Shown here: in pieces, positions 49,990 through 58,089 of the stretch
Layout: every line of letters starts with the position of its first letter
Position numbering within the stretch: position 1 is the stretch's first letter
DNA from: Streptomyces sp. NBC_01381
Lineage (GTDB): Bacteria; Actinomycetota; Actinomycetes; Streptomycetales; Streptomycetaceae
NCBI RefSeq assembly: GCF_026340305.1
Contig: NZ_JAPEPI010000001.1
Coordinates: 1,302,001 to 1,366,000 of the forward strand
Length of the DNA: 64,000 nucleotides
Direction: 5' to 3'
Made by a program: the position numbers and the translations under genes
Notes under the pieces: model-generated
The model's database searches: none
Seen by the model: the letters and a program-made list of their open reading frames with translations, nothing else
Told to the model about the DNA's origin: nothing

Positions 49990-51204
49990 TCACCCCCGCC
50001 CCAGCACCACCGTCCCCGAAGAGCAGAACCACCCCCCGGTCCCCGAAGCCACCGCCACCTCCGGCAGGCGGCCCCCCGCCTTCCGCACCTGGCGTCCCTC
50101 GCCCGCCTCGCCCCGCAGCTGCCGCACCGCCTCCACCAGCAGGAACAGCCCCCGCATTCCGGGGTGTTGGGCGGACAGACCGCCGCCGTCCGTGTTCGTC
50201 GGCAGCTCCCCGTCCCGCAGCAGGCGGCCCTTCTCCACGAACGCCCCGCCCTCCCCCTTCCCGCAGAAGCCCAGATCCTCCAGCGTCACCAGCGTCATAT
50301 ACGTAAAGGCGTCGTAGATCTGCGCCACGTCCACGTCCTCCGGCCGCACCCCCGCCCGCTCGAACGCGAGCCGCCCGCTCACCGCCGCCGGGGAGACGGT
50401 GAAGTCGTCCCACTCCGACATCGTCGTGTGCGACACGTGCTCGCCCGCGCCGAGCACCCACACCGGCGCCGAAGCGCAGTCGGCCACGTACTCCTCGGCG
50501 GCCAGCAGCACCGCGCAGCCGCCGTCGGAACGAATGCAGCAGTGCAGCTTGGTGAACGGGTCCGCGATCATCGGGCCGCTCAGCACCTCGTCCACCGTGA
50601 TCGGCTCGCGGAACATCGCGTCCGGGTTGGTCGCGGCGTTCGCCCGCGCCTGCACGGCCACCGACGCGAGCTGCTCCAGCGTCGTGCCGTACTCGTGCAT
50701 ATGGCGGCGCGCGGCCATCGCGTACTTGGCGATCAGCGAGTGCCCGTACGGGACTTCGAACTGCAGCGGCCCCCGCGCGCCGAACGACAGATTCGACGTA
50801 CGCCGTTTCGCCTTGATGTCCGCGCGCGCCGTCGATCCGTAGACCAGCAGGACGGCGTTCGCCCGTCCCGCCGCTATCGCCTCCGCCGCATGCGCGGCCA
50901 TCACCTCCCAGGTGGCGCCACCGACCGAAGTCGAGTCCACCCAGCGGGGTTTGAGGCCCAGATACTCGGCGACCTCGACCGGTGCCAGTGTGCCGAGGCC
51001 CGCCGACGCGATGCCGTCGATGACGTCGCGGCCGAGCCCGGAGTCGGCGAGCGCACGGCGGGCGGCCTGGGCGTGCAGGGCGTAGGGCGTGGCCTCGTCG
51101 ACCCGGCCGCAGTCCGAGAGGGCGACACCTACGACGGCGACCTTGCGGGAGGGCGAGGGGGAGGGCGAGGGGGAGCGGGTAGCGGAAGCGGTAGCAGCAG
51201 CCAT
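49990..51204 (-). CDS. Lipid-transfer (Ltp)-type thiolase-fold protein
   Basis: ATG 51204 gives 404 aa. After a Ser/Pro-rich leader it has an SCP2-thiolase-like fold: VAVVGVALSDCGRVDE, SVGGATWEVMAAHAAEAI and DVAQIYDAFTYMTLVTLEDL. A Gly-rich C-terminus also occurs (NTDGGGLSAQHPGMRGLFLL). The nucleophilic thiolase Cys is absent (TSVGGATWE), as in aldolase-type Ltp proteins that cleave beta-hydroxyacyl-CoAs by retro-aldol with a DUF35 partner. The operator ends only 5 nt before the ATG and no Shine-Dalgarno is present, suggesting a leaderless mRNA. Confidence 0.88.
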   Translation of the reverse strand: MAAATASATRSPSPSPSPSRKVAVVGVALSDCGRVDEATPYALHAQAARRALADSGLGRDVIDGIASAGLGTLAPVEVAEYLGLKPRWVDSTSVGGATWEVMAAHAAEAIAAGRANAVLLVYGSTARADIKAKRRTSNLSFGARGPLQFEVPYGHSLIAKYAMAARRHMHEYGTTLEQLASVAVQARANAATNPDAMFREPITVDEVLSGPMIADPFTKLHCCIRSDGGCAVLLAAEEYVADCASAPVWVLGAGEHVSHTTMSEWDDFTVSPAAVSGRLAFERAGVRPEDVDVAQIYDAFTYMTLVTLEDLGFCGKGEGGAFVEKGRLLRDGELPTNTDGGGLSAQHPGMRGLFLLVEAVRQLRGEAGEGRQVRKAGGRLPEVAVASGTGGWFCSSGTVVLGRG

Positions 51205-51208
51205 GAAT

Positions 51209-51223
51209 CTGACGGTACATCAG
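51209..51223. promoter_or_regulatory. CTGACGG-type operator upstream of Ltp-type gene
   Basis: CTGACGGTACATCAG starts 5 nt beyond the minus-strand ATG at 51204. Confidence 0.75.
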
Positions 51224-51301
51224 ATTAATGAGTCGGGCCGAGAGTCGGGATCGCATCGCGTCACGTCAGCGCTCTGTGCATATCGCCGCCGCCGTCCTAG
51301 C

Positions 51302-51316
51302 ATGACGGCCCGTCAG
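51302..51316. promoter_or_regulatory. CTGACGG-type operator upstream of acyl-CoA dehydrogenase
   Basis: ATGACGGCCCGTCAG lies 42 nt before the acyl-CoA dehydrogenase ATG at 51359. It is palindromic except for the first base. Confidence 0.75.
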
Positions 51317-51358
51317 ATCTGGGTACCGGGCCGCCGGGCCCTGGGGAGGAGCCTGCCG

Positions 51359-52588
51359 ATGGACGCCGCCTTCAGTGCGGAGCAGGACGAGATCCGCCGC
51401 ACCCTTCGCGAAGTCATCACCAAACGCTGCGGCCCCGACGAGGTCAAGGCCGCGGTGCGCACCCCGGCAGGCCACGACTCCACCCTCTGGGCGGCCCTCG
51501 CCGAACAGCTCGGTCTGCCCGGCCTCGCCCTCCCGGAGACGTACGGAGGAGTCGGCTGCACCACTGCGGAACTGGCCCTCGGGTGTGAGGAGTTGGGCCG
51601 GGCCCTCGCCCCGACTCCCCTCTTCGCCACCGCGGTCCTCGCCGCCCCGCTGATCCTCTCCCTCGGCACCGAGGAACAGCGCGCCGAGCTGCTGCCCCGC
51701 ATCGCCGCGGGCGAGCTGACCGCCGCGCTCGCCGTCCCCGGCGTCGGACTCGCCACGGCCCTCGGTCTCGTCGGAGACAACTCCGGCGACTGGTCGGGCG
51801 GCGGCCGCGCGGGCGGCGTACAGGCGAGGCTCTCCGACGGGGATTGGCGGCTGTACGGGCAGGCCGAGCAGGTGCTCGACGGGCACAGCGCGGGCCTCCT
51901 TGTCGTGGCCGCGCACGCGGGAGGCTTCGCACGCTCCCGTACGCTCCTCTTCCTCGTACGCGACGGGGCGCCCGGCATGGTGCGCACCCGGCAGACCGCG
52001 CTCGACGAGACCCGCACCCAGGCCCGCGTCGAACTGCGCGACGTGGAAGCGGAGTTGCTGGGCACGGACGAGTCGGACGTGCCGGGCGCGCTCGCCGCCG
52101 TCGGTGACGTCGCCGCCACCGTCGTCGCCGCGGAGGCCGTCGGCGCCGCGGACCGGGTGATGGAGCGGACCGTCGAATACGTGCAGCAGCGCGAGCAGTT
52201 CGGCCGCGCCATCGGTTCCTTCCAGGCGGTCAAGCACCGCCTGGCCGATGTGTATGTGCAGGTCCAGGCAGCGCGCTCGGCCGCCTACTACGCGGCGTGG
52301 GCCGCCGGCGCCGAGGCCGCCGGGTTCGGCGGACAGGGCGCCGAACGGGCCGGCGGGCTCGCGCTCGCCCAGGGCCTCGACGCGCTGCGGACCGCCGCGT
52401 CCGAAGCCGTACAGCTGCACGGCGGCATCGGCTTCACGTGGGAGCACGAGGCGCATCTGTACTTCAAGCGGGCGTCCAGTGACGAGCTGCTCTTCGGCCC
52501 GGTGCACCGGCTGCGGGCGCGGGCGGCGGAACGGGCGGGTCTTTTCGAGGGCGGACCGGCCGCCGCCGCACTGGAAGAGGCCGTCTGA
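51359..52588 (+). CDS. Acyl-CoA dehydrogenase, short/beta-subunit type
   Basis: ATG 51359 follows GGGAGGAG, giving 409 aa. N-terminal helical domain (LPETYGGVGCTTAELALGCE), a beta domain without the usual flavin-contact motif, and a C-terminal domain QQREQFGRAIGSFQAVKHRL and LHGGIGFTWEHEAHLYFKRA. This is the form that pairs with a larger subunit (such as 27310 or 32815) in actinobacterial heteromeric enzymes. It is coupled to the downstream nitroreductase by a 1-bp overlap. Confidence 0.9.
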   Translation: MDAAFSAEQDEIRRTLREVITKRCGPDEVKAAVRTPAGHDSTLWAALAEQLGLPGLALPETYGGVGCTTAELALGCEELGRALAPTPLFATAVLAAPLILSLGTEEQRAELLPRIAAGELTAALAVPGVGLATALGLVGDNSGDWSGGGRAGGVQARLSDGDWRLYGQAEQVLDGHSAGLLVVAAHAGGFARSRTLLFLVRDGAPGMVRTRQTALDETRTQARVELRDVEAELLGTDESDVPGALAAVGDVAATVVAAEAVGAADRVMERTVEYVQQREQFGRAIGSFQAVKHRLADVYVQVQAARSAAYYAAWAAGAEAAGFGGQGAERAGGLALAQGLDALRTAASEAVQLHGGIGFTWEHEAHLYFKRASSDELLFGPVHRLRARAAERAGLFEGGPAAAALEEAV

Positions 52589-53064
52589 TGCCGCCGGGTC
52601 TGCGCCTGATCCAGAAGGTGTCGTCGACGCGCACGTTCGCCAGGATCGCCCCGCACTTCATCCCGGCGATGGACCGCACGGTGCACCGCCTCACCCGCGG
52701 CAAGGTCCTGCTCAGCGCGAAGATGCTGCCCGGCGTCATCCTGACGGTGCGCGGCGCGAAGAGCGGACTGCCGAGGCGTACGCCGCTTGCGTGCATGCCG
52801 GAGAAGGACACGGGCGGCTGGGTGCTGATCGGGTCCAACTTCGGGCGTCCGGGCCACCCCGCGTGGACGGCCAATCTCCTGGCCAACCCGGACGCGGACA
52901 TGAGCTGGCAGGGCGAGGACATCCCGGTGCGGGCAAGGCTGTTGAGGGATGAGGAACGGGAGGAGGCGTGGGACGCGGTCCTGGCCTTCTGGCCGCCCTA
53001 CGCCACGTATCAATCCCGAGTGGAAAGGGAGATACGCCTGTTCCGCCTGGAGAGGCGGAGCTGA
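52588..53064 (+). CDS. Deazaflavin (F420)-dependent nitroreductase-family protein
   Basis: ATG 52588 overlaps the dehydrogenase stop by one base, giving 158 aa. The DDN-type split barrel is recognised from MLPGVILTVRGAKSGLPRR, WVLIGSNFGRPGHPAWTANL, NPDADMSWQGEDIPVRARLL and the tail AFWPPYATYQSRVEREI. Family members reduce enones, quinones or nitro compounds with F420H2. In this operon reduction of an unsaturated ring or acyl intermediate is plausible. Confidence 0.88.
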   Translation: MPPGLRLIQKVSSTRTFARIAPHFIPAMDRTVHRLTRGKVLLSAKMLPGVILTVRGAKSGLPRRTPLACMPEKDTGGWVLIGSNFGRPGHPAWTANLLANPDADMSWQGEDIPVRARLLRDEEREEAWDAVLAFWPPYATYQSRVEREIRLFRLERRS

Positions 53065-53065
53065 T

Positions 53066-53180
53066 ACCGCCCCAAAGGGGCGCGAGGCTGTGTCATTTGC
53101 GGCTCCGCCGCGAAGGGGGTCCCCCCTGTTCGAGCGAAGCCGAGAACTTGGGGGAGCGACCAGCCACAGCGAACCCGCAG
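53066..53180. repeat. Family-1 repeat interrupted by another repeat
   Basis: The two halves of a reverse family-1 element (CGCCCCAAAGGGGCGCG at the left, GCGACCAGCC ... AACCCGCAGACGA at the right) are separated by about 65 bp. That insert contains a GGCTCCGCCGCGAAGGGGG stretch and a hairpin CCCCC-TGTTCGAGC...GAGAACTT-GGGGG. It appears to be a nested insertion. Confidence 0.65.
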
Positions 53181-53211
53181 ACGAGAACCGCGAACCCCGC
53201 AGGGACCACAA

Positions 53212-53237
53212 CGGCGGATCACAGACGTGATCCGCCG
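53212..53237. terminator. Bidirectional hairpin between nitroreductase and TetR genes
   Basis: CGGCGGATCAC (53212-53222) pairs perfectly with GTGATCCGCCG (53227-53237) around an AGAC loop. A second small hairpin AGCCCC-GCA-GGGGCT (53264-53278) overlaps the TetR stop. Confidence 0.8.
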
Positions 53238-53276
53238 CTGTGGCTGACAGGACAAAAGACGGGAGCCCCGCAGGGG

Positions 53277-53924
53277 CTACTTCGTCGGCTTCTTGCCTGT
53301 CACTCCCAAATGCACCAACAACGCCAGATTCGGCTTCAGTTCAGCCTGCTTGACGCCCCACGTCTGGAACCCCCGCTGGTGCGAGGCGACCGCGGCGAGC
53401 ATCGCCACCAGGGAGCCGGCCATGGCCGCCGGGCTGACGTCCTTGTCGACCTTGCCCTTGGCCTGGAGTTCCTTGACCGTGTCCGTAAGGGAGTTGTTGA
53501 CGGAGTTGAGGATCTTCATGCGGATCTTGTAGAAGCGCTTGTCGCCCTCGGCGGCGCCCAGATCGACGACCCGGAGGATCGCGTCGTTCTTGCGCCAGAA
53601 GTCGAGGAAGCCGTCGACAAGCTCCTGAGCGGTCTGCCACCCCGCCTTGCCGACCCAGGACCGCCCGTCGAGCAGCTGGGTCAACTCGGCGCCCTCGGCG
53701 GCCATTTGCTCGGCAATCTCCAGGACGGCGCCCTCGACGTCCGGGAAGTACTGGTAGAAGGTCGCTGGTGAAGTCCCCGCCTTCCGGGCGACGTCGATGA
53801 CTTTGACGTCCCGGTAGGGCGAGGAGCTGAGCATCTCGCTGAGGCAGTCGAGCAGCTTCTGACGCGTCGCCTGACCGCGCCGACCGGCCACGCGGCCGTC
53901 GACGGTACGTACCTGTCCTGTCAT
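53277..53924 (-). CDS. TetR-family regulator; candidate repressor of the catabolic regulon
   Basis: ATG 53924 gives 215 aa. The N-terminal TetR HTH is clear (QATRQKLLDCLSEMLSS, VIDVARKAGTSPATFYQYF). The C-terminal ligand domain has LVDGFLDFWRKNDAILRVVD and a long helix KILNSVNNSLTDTVKELQA. It is the only TetR gene in the window and lies inside the operator-rich section. The sequence CTGTCATGCCGTCAG (53918-53932) overlaps its start codon and contains one CCGTCAG half-site, suggesting weak autoregulation. The ligand is probably a pathway CoA-ester, as for KstR/FadR-type TetRs (inference). Confidence 0.88.
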   Translation of the reverse strand: MTGQVRTVDGRVAGRRGQATRQKLLDCLSEMLSSSPYRDVKVIDVARKAGTSPATFYQYFPDVEGAVLEIAEQMAAEGAELTQLLDGRSWVGKAGWQTAQELVDGFLDFWRKNDAILRVVDLGAAEGDKRFYKIRMKILNSVNNSLTDTVKELQAKGKVDKDVSPAAMAGSLVAMLAAVASHQRGFQTWGVKQAELKPNLALLVHLGVTGKKPTK

Positions 53925-54287
53925 GCCGTCAGCTTACCGAGGGGTGATCGGAGCGCGATTCGGCCGAGTGCAAATGGGGTTGGGGGCGCTATTCGTCTCG
54001 GTATTCGCCCGATCCACCCGCGGGGGCGGATACAGGTCTCGGCGGTGGATTCCGGCCGCCCATGAAATAGAGCGGACGTTCGAATCGAGCGCCTCTGGCG
54101 TTTCTTCTCCCCCTTCCGTCCCTTCTTGCGTCTCCTTTGTCCCGAGACACCCCGATCCCGCCCCCGGTTCGCAACCGTCGCCCCGTACAGGAAGAATCAG
54201 GGTGCGTGCCGCCGTAGCGGCTCGGTGGTGAGACGCTGCACGGGGCCGCTCGATACGGTGCCCGCGTACGGGGAGGTGGCAGGGCAA
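53925..54287. other. 363-bp region between the TetR gene and afsK
   Basis: No gene is supported: frames on both strands have poor codon bias. It presumably contains the promoters of both divergent genes. No clear -10/-35 pair or full CTGACGG operator was found beyond the half-site at the TetR start. Confidence 0.55.
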
Positions 54288-56654
54288 GTGGTGGATCAGC
54301 TGACGCAGCACGATCCGAGGCGGATCGGCCCGTTCGAGGTGCTCGGCCGGCTCGGAGCCGGTGGCATGGGCCTTGTCTACCTCGCGCGCTCCGCGTCAGG
54401 TCGGCGGGTGGCGATCAAGACGGTGCGGACCGAGCTCGCCGAGGACCAGCTGTTCCGGGTCCGCTTCACGCGCGAGGTCGAGGCCGCACGGGCGGTGTCC
54501 GGTTTCTATACGGCCGCCGTCGTGGACGCCGACCCGCGCGCCGCGGTGCCGTGGCTCGCCACCGCGTACGTTCCCGCGCCCTCCCTCGAAGAAATAGTGA
54601 ATGAGCACGGGCCGCTGCCCACCCAGGCCGTGCGCTGGCTCGCGGCGGGCGTCGCCGAGGCCCTGGAGTCCATCCACGGCGCGGGCCTGGTCCACCGCGA
54701 CCTCAAGCCGTCGAACGTACTCGTCGTCGAGGACGGACCCCGCGTCATCGACTTCGGCATCGCGTCCGGCGTCTCCAACACCCGGCTGACCATGACGAAC
54801 GTCGCGGTGGGCACCCCCGCGTACATGTCGCCCGAGCAGGCGAAGGACTCGCGCAGCGTCACCGGCGCGAGCGATGTCTTCTCGCTCGGCTCGATGCTCG
54901 TCTTCGCCGCGACCGGCCACGCGCCCTTCCACGGCGCGAACCCCGTCGAGACCGTCTTCATGCTGCTCCGGGAAGGCCCTGACCTGGAGGGACTCCCGGA
55001 CGAGCTGCGTCCGCTCATCGAGACGTGCATGCAGATGGAGGCGGCGCTTCGGCCCAGCCCCGCTGACCTCCAGGCCCAGCTCGCGCCGCACCTCTTCGCC
55101 TCCGAGAGCGAGGACGGCGACAGCGGTACGGCCTCCGCGTGGCTGCCGGAGCGGGCCGTCGCCCTCATCGAGGCCCGCAGGGGCGGCCGCCCGCCCGCAC
55201 GGGTCGCCGCTTCCTCGTCCGGCAGGAGCGGCGGGCGGGGCGCGGCCCCCGCCTCCTCCGCCGCCGCGCCGCAGCCCTCGCACGCGCCGCCCGCCCCGCC
55301 GTCCCAGCCGCCGCAGCTCGGTGGCGTGCCGGACGCGGGTCCTGTGCGTCTTGCCGGGGCGAAGGTGCCGATCGGGCCTGGCCCCCGGGTGGCCGACGCC
55401 CGCGCCGCAGCCGTGGCCGCACCGCCCGCCGAGGCCGGCCTCGCCGCGTCCTGGTCGCGCTCCAAGGCCGCGGCGAACGGCGCCGACCCCGTGGTGCCCG
55501 CGCCCACCGCGGCGCCGGACGCGGGGGCGGCCTGGCGGCCGTGGCGTTTCCGTATGTCGAATGACGTATGGGGCACGCCCGCCGTCGCCGGGAACCTGGT
55601 CTACGTCACGTCCTTCGAGGTGCACGCCCTGGACGTGAGCACGGGCCGCCGCAGCTTCAAGACACGGGACGTCGCCTGGTCCATGGCGGTCGCCGACGGA
55701 CGTATCCACGCATCCGACGGCCCCACGCTGTACGCGCTCGACGGCGCCGACGGCTCGGACCTGTGGCGGCTGCCCACCGACGCCTGGGTGTACTCCCTGC
55801 ACGCCGACCGGGGCACGGTCGTCACCGGCACGCGCGGCGGCGGCGTACAGGCCTGGGAGGCGGCGAACGGCGAGAAGCTCTGGGAGATCACCGGAGCCCA
55901 GACCGACTTCGAGACCCCCGAAGCGGGCCCCGTCATCCACGACGGCACGGTCTACGTCTGGCAGAACGCGCGCCTGCGCGCCCTGGAGGCACGCACCGGC
56001 GAGGAGCGCTGGTCGTACCCGATCGGCGACGCGGCATCCTGCGGGGGCGTACCGGTCCGCCTGACGCAGGCGGAGGACGGCTACGTATACGTGTCCGCCG
56101 GGACCCGCGTCCTCGCGATCGACGTGGCGGGCGGCCACGTCCGCTGGCACTTCGAGGCGCCCGCCGTCTTCCTGTGCCCGCCGGCGTTCGCGCCGGGGCC
56201 CGCGGTGACGGGTGGTGGCGTGTATCTCGCCGACTACCTGGGCACTGTGTACGCCCTCGACGCCACCGACGGCCGTGATCGCTGGCGTATCGCCACGGAG
56301 TCCCGGGCGTCGATCGAGCCGGTGCTCGTCGCCGACGGCCATGTCCACGTGGGCAGCGGCAAGGGCCTCTACACGCTGGACGCCGTGACGGGCACGCCGA
56401 AGTGGCGCTTCCAGGCGGGCGGCGAGGTCGTCGGCACGCCGGTGGTCGCCGACCGGCGCATCCACTTCGGCTCGACCGACCGCCTGCTGTACACGCTGAA
56501 GGCCGACGACGGCCGCCTGCGCTGGAAGCTGGCCACCGGGGGAGAGATCACCGGGGCGCCCGTGGTGCGGGACGGCGTCGTGTACGCGTGCAGCAAGGAC
56601 CGGTGCGTTTACGCGCTGGACGCGGAGCGGGGGACCGGGACGGCGCGGTCCTAG
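54288..56654 (+). CDS. afsK: Serine/threonine protein kinase AfsK
   Basis: The first GTG of GTGGTG (54288) gives MVDQLTQHDP and 788 aa. Kinase domain (about 14-280): Gly loop LGAGGMGLVY, Lys44 in VAIK, catalytic Asp138 in HRDLKPSN, Asp155 in DFG. Thr168 in the activation loop (RLTMTNVAVGTPAYMSPE) matches the autophosphorylation site reported for S. coelicolor AfsK. A Pro/Ala-rich linker (about 310-410) leads to a C-terminal PQQ-type beta-propeller (about 420-780, repeats such as LYALDGADGSDLWRLP and VYALDAERGT). AfsK phosphorylates AfsR and influences antibiotic production and hyphal branching. afsR and afsS are not in the window. Confidence 0.95.
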   Translation: MVDQLTQHDPRRIGPFEVLGRLGAGGMGLVYLARSASGRRVAIKTVRTELAEDQLFRVRFTREVEAARAVSGFYTAAVVDADPRAAVPWLATAYVPAPSLEEIVNEHGPLPTQAVRWLAAGVAEALESIHGAGLVHRDLKPSNVLVVEDGPRVIDFGIASGVSNTRLTMTNVAVGTPAYMSPEQAKDSRSVTGASDVFSLGSMLVFAATGHAPFHGANPVETVFMLLREGPDLEGLPDELRPLIETCMQMEAALRPSPADLQAQLAPHLFASESEDGDSGTASAWLPERAVALIEARRGGRPPARVAASSSGRSGGRGAAPASSAAAPQPSHAPPAPPSQPPQLGGVPDAGPVRLAGAKVPIGPGPRVADARAAAVAAPPAEAGLAASWSRSKAAANGADPVVPAPTAAPDAGAAWRPWRFRMSNDVWGTPAVAGNLVYVTSFEVHALDVSTGRRSFKTRDVAWSMAVADGRIHASDGPTLYALDGADGSDLWRLPTDAWVYSLHADRGTVVTGTRGGGVQAWEAANGEKLWEITGAQTDFETPEAGPVIHDGTVYVWQNARLRALEARTGEERWSYPIGDAASCGGVPVRLTQAEDGYVYVSAGTRVLAIDVAGGHVRWHFEAPAVFLCPPAFAPGPAVTGGGVYLADYLGTVYALDATDGRDRWRIATESRASIEPVLVADGHVHVGSGKGLYTLDAVTGTPKWRFQAGGEVVGTPVVADRRIHFGSTDRLLYTLKADDGRLRWKLATGGEITGAPVVRDGVVYACSKDRCVYALDAERGTGTARS

Positions 56655-56711
56655 GACCGCAGCCCGCTCGTCTCTGCTGGGACGGCCGTCGTACCAGGCT
56701 TGGAAGGGGCT

Positions 56712-56746
56712 AGACGGCGGCCGCCACTGCTGACGCTACGCCGTCT
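56712..56746. terminator. Hairpin downstream of afsK
   Basis: AGACGGCG (56712-56719) pairs with CGCCGTCT (56739-56746) around a 19-nt loop. It lies in the gap between afsK and the opposing crotonase gene. Confidence 0.45.
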
Positions 56747-56782
56747 GTGTGACCCACGCCACCTTCCTCTTCCGTACGCCGG

Positions 56783-57565
56783 TCATCTCGTCCGGTGGCC
56801 GGAGCCGCGGCCCGTGAACAGTTCCGCCTGCCGTTCCGGCGGCAGATTGCCGAGCGTGATCAGATGCGGCGCCTGCGCCAAGGCGTGCGTGCGGGCCGCC
56901 TCCCTGGACGACCAGAGCGCGCGCACCGTGCCCTGGACCGCCTCGGTGGGGTGAGACGCGATGACCTCGGCGGCCTTCGTGGCGGTGGGGAGGAGTTCCT
57001 CGGGCGTCGTGAGCTCGGAGACGAGGCCCGTCTCGTACGCGCGGCGGGCCGAGACCCGTTCCGCCGACCCCATCAGCGACATCCGCGCGATCTCCCCGTA
57101 CGGCATCCGCTGCGCCATGTGGATCGACTCGTAGGCGCTGACCATGCCGTACGTCGTGTGCGGGTCGAAGAACGTGGCGTGCTCGGCGGCGATCACGAAC
57201 TCCGCCTCGCCGATGAGATAGAAGGCACCGCCGCAGGCCATTCCGTTGACGGCGGCGATGACCGGCTTCCAGAGGTCGTTGGCCTTGGGGCCGATGGTCA
57301 GGAGCGGATCGTCCATGGAGTAGGGGGAGTTGGGCTGCGGGACGTCCGTGTCGCGGTCGATGCCGGTGCAGAACGCCTTCTCGCCGGCGCCGGTGAGGAC
57401 GATGGCCCGTACGGTGTCGTCGAAGCGGAACTCCCGCCAGGCGGCGGTGAGTTCGGCAGCCGTGTCTTGGTCTATGGCGTTGTGGCGGGCGGGGCGGTCG
57501 AGGGTGACGACCGCGACGCCCGTCTCCTTGTCGGTCCGTATGTTCAGGGTCCTCTCGGGGCTCAT
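56783..57565 (-). CDS. Enoyl-CoA hydratase/isomerase (crotonase)
   Basis: ATG 57565 overlaps the DUF35 stop (ATGA), giving 260 aa. Crotonase landmarks: RPARHNAIDQDTAAEL, FCTGIDRDTDVP for the first oxyanion-hole loop and AAVNGMACGGAFYLIGEAEF for the second. The active-site helix FFDPHTTYGMVSAYESIHMA lacks the usual second catalytic Glu. Third gene of an operon read from the Ltp-type gene at 59241. It probably hydrates an enoyl-CoA before retro-aldol cleavage (inference). Confidence 0.9.
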   Translation of the reverse strand: MSPERTLNIRTDKETGVAVVTLDRPARHNAIDQDTAAELTAAWREFRFDDTVRAIVLTGAGEKAFCTGIDRDTDVPQPNSPYSMDDPLLTIGPKANDLWKPVIAAVNGMACGGAFYLIGEAEFVIAAEHATFFDPHTTYGMVSAYESIHMAQRMPYGEIARMSLMGSAERVSARRAYETGLVSELTTPEELLPTATKAAEVIASHPTEAVQGTVRALWSSREAARTHALAQAPHLITLGNLPPERQAELFTGRGSGHRTR

Positions 57566-58017
57566 GGCCGCTCCAGGAGCCAGCGGGGCATCGCTATGCC
57601 GTCGATCTCGGTGAAGGCGATCTGGACCTTCGCGCCGATGCGGAGGCGTTCGGGGTCGACGGAGTTCAGGGGGGCGTCGGGGGTGGCCACGAGGTTGCCG
57701 ACCAGGCGGATGCGGGGGGCGTCGGCCAGTTCGACGATGATCGCGTTGTACGGGGCGTGTTCCGCGTACGCGGGGAGCAGGGGTGGGTGGGGGCGTACGT
57801 AGGACCAGATGCGGGCCTTGCCGCTCATGCGGCGCCACTCGCTTTCGAAGGACTGGCAGTGGGGGCAGCAGGGCCTGGGCGGGAACCGGAGCTCGCCGCA
57901 GGCGGTGCAGGCTTGTATGCGGAGTTCGCCCTGGGCGGCGTACTCCCAGAAAGGGGCGCCGTCTGTGTCGATCGTGGGGGTCAGCAGGGGCTCGGTCTTT
58001 TGCGTCGCGTCTGCCAT
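57562..58017 (-). CDS. DUF35 zinc-ribbon/OB-fold protein (ChsH2-type partner)
   Basis: ATG 58017 gives 151 aa. Zinc ribbon CTACGELRFPPRPCCPHC with four ligand Cys at the N-terminus, then an OB fold (RIWSYVRPHPPLLPAYAEHA, PERLRIGAKVQIAF). It lies directly between an Ltp-type gene and a crotonase on the same strand, the standard arrangement of Ltp/DUF35 aldolase pairs. A family-1 repeat separates it from the Ltp gene and could attenuate read-through. Confidence 0.9.
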   Translation of the reverse strand: MADATQKTEPLLTPTIDTDGAPFWEYAAQGELRIQACTACGELRFPPRPCCPHCQSFESEWRRMSGKARIWSYVRPHPPLLPAYAEHAPYNAIIVELADAPRIRLVGNLVATPDAPLNSVDPERLRIGAKVQIAFTEIDGIAMPRWLLERP

Positions 58018-58030
58018 GTGGGTGTCCTTT

Positions 58031-58088
58031 TGCGGCTGCGGGTTTGTTTGTGGTTGCTCGCGCAGTTCCCCGCGCCCCCTAGGGGCGC
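58031..58088. repeat. Family-1 intergenic repeat
   Basis: GCGGCTGCGGGTTTG leads to GTTGCTCGCGCAGTTCCCC and a GCGCCCCCTAGGGGCGC palindrome. It sits between the Ltp-type gene and the DUF35 gene of one operon. Confidence 0.85.
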
Positions 58089-58089
58089 T

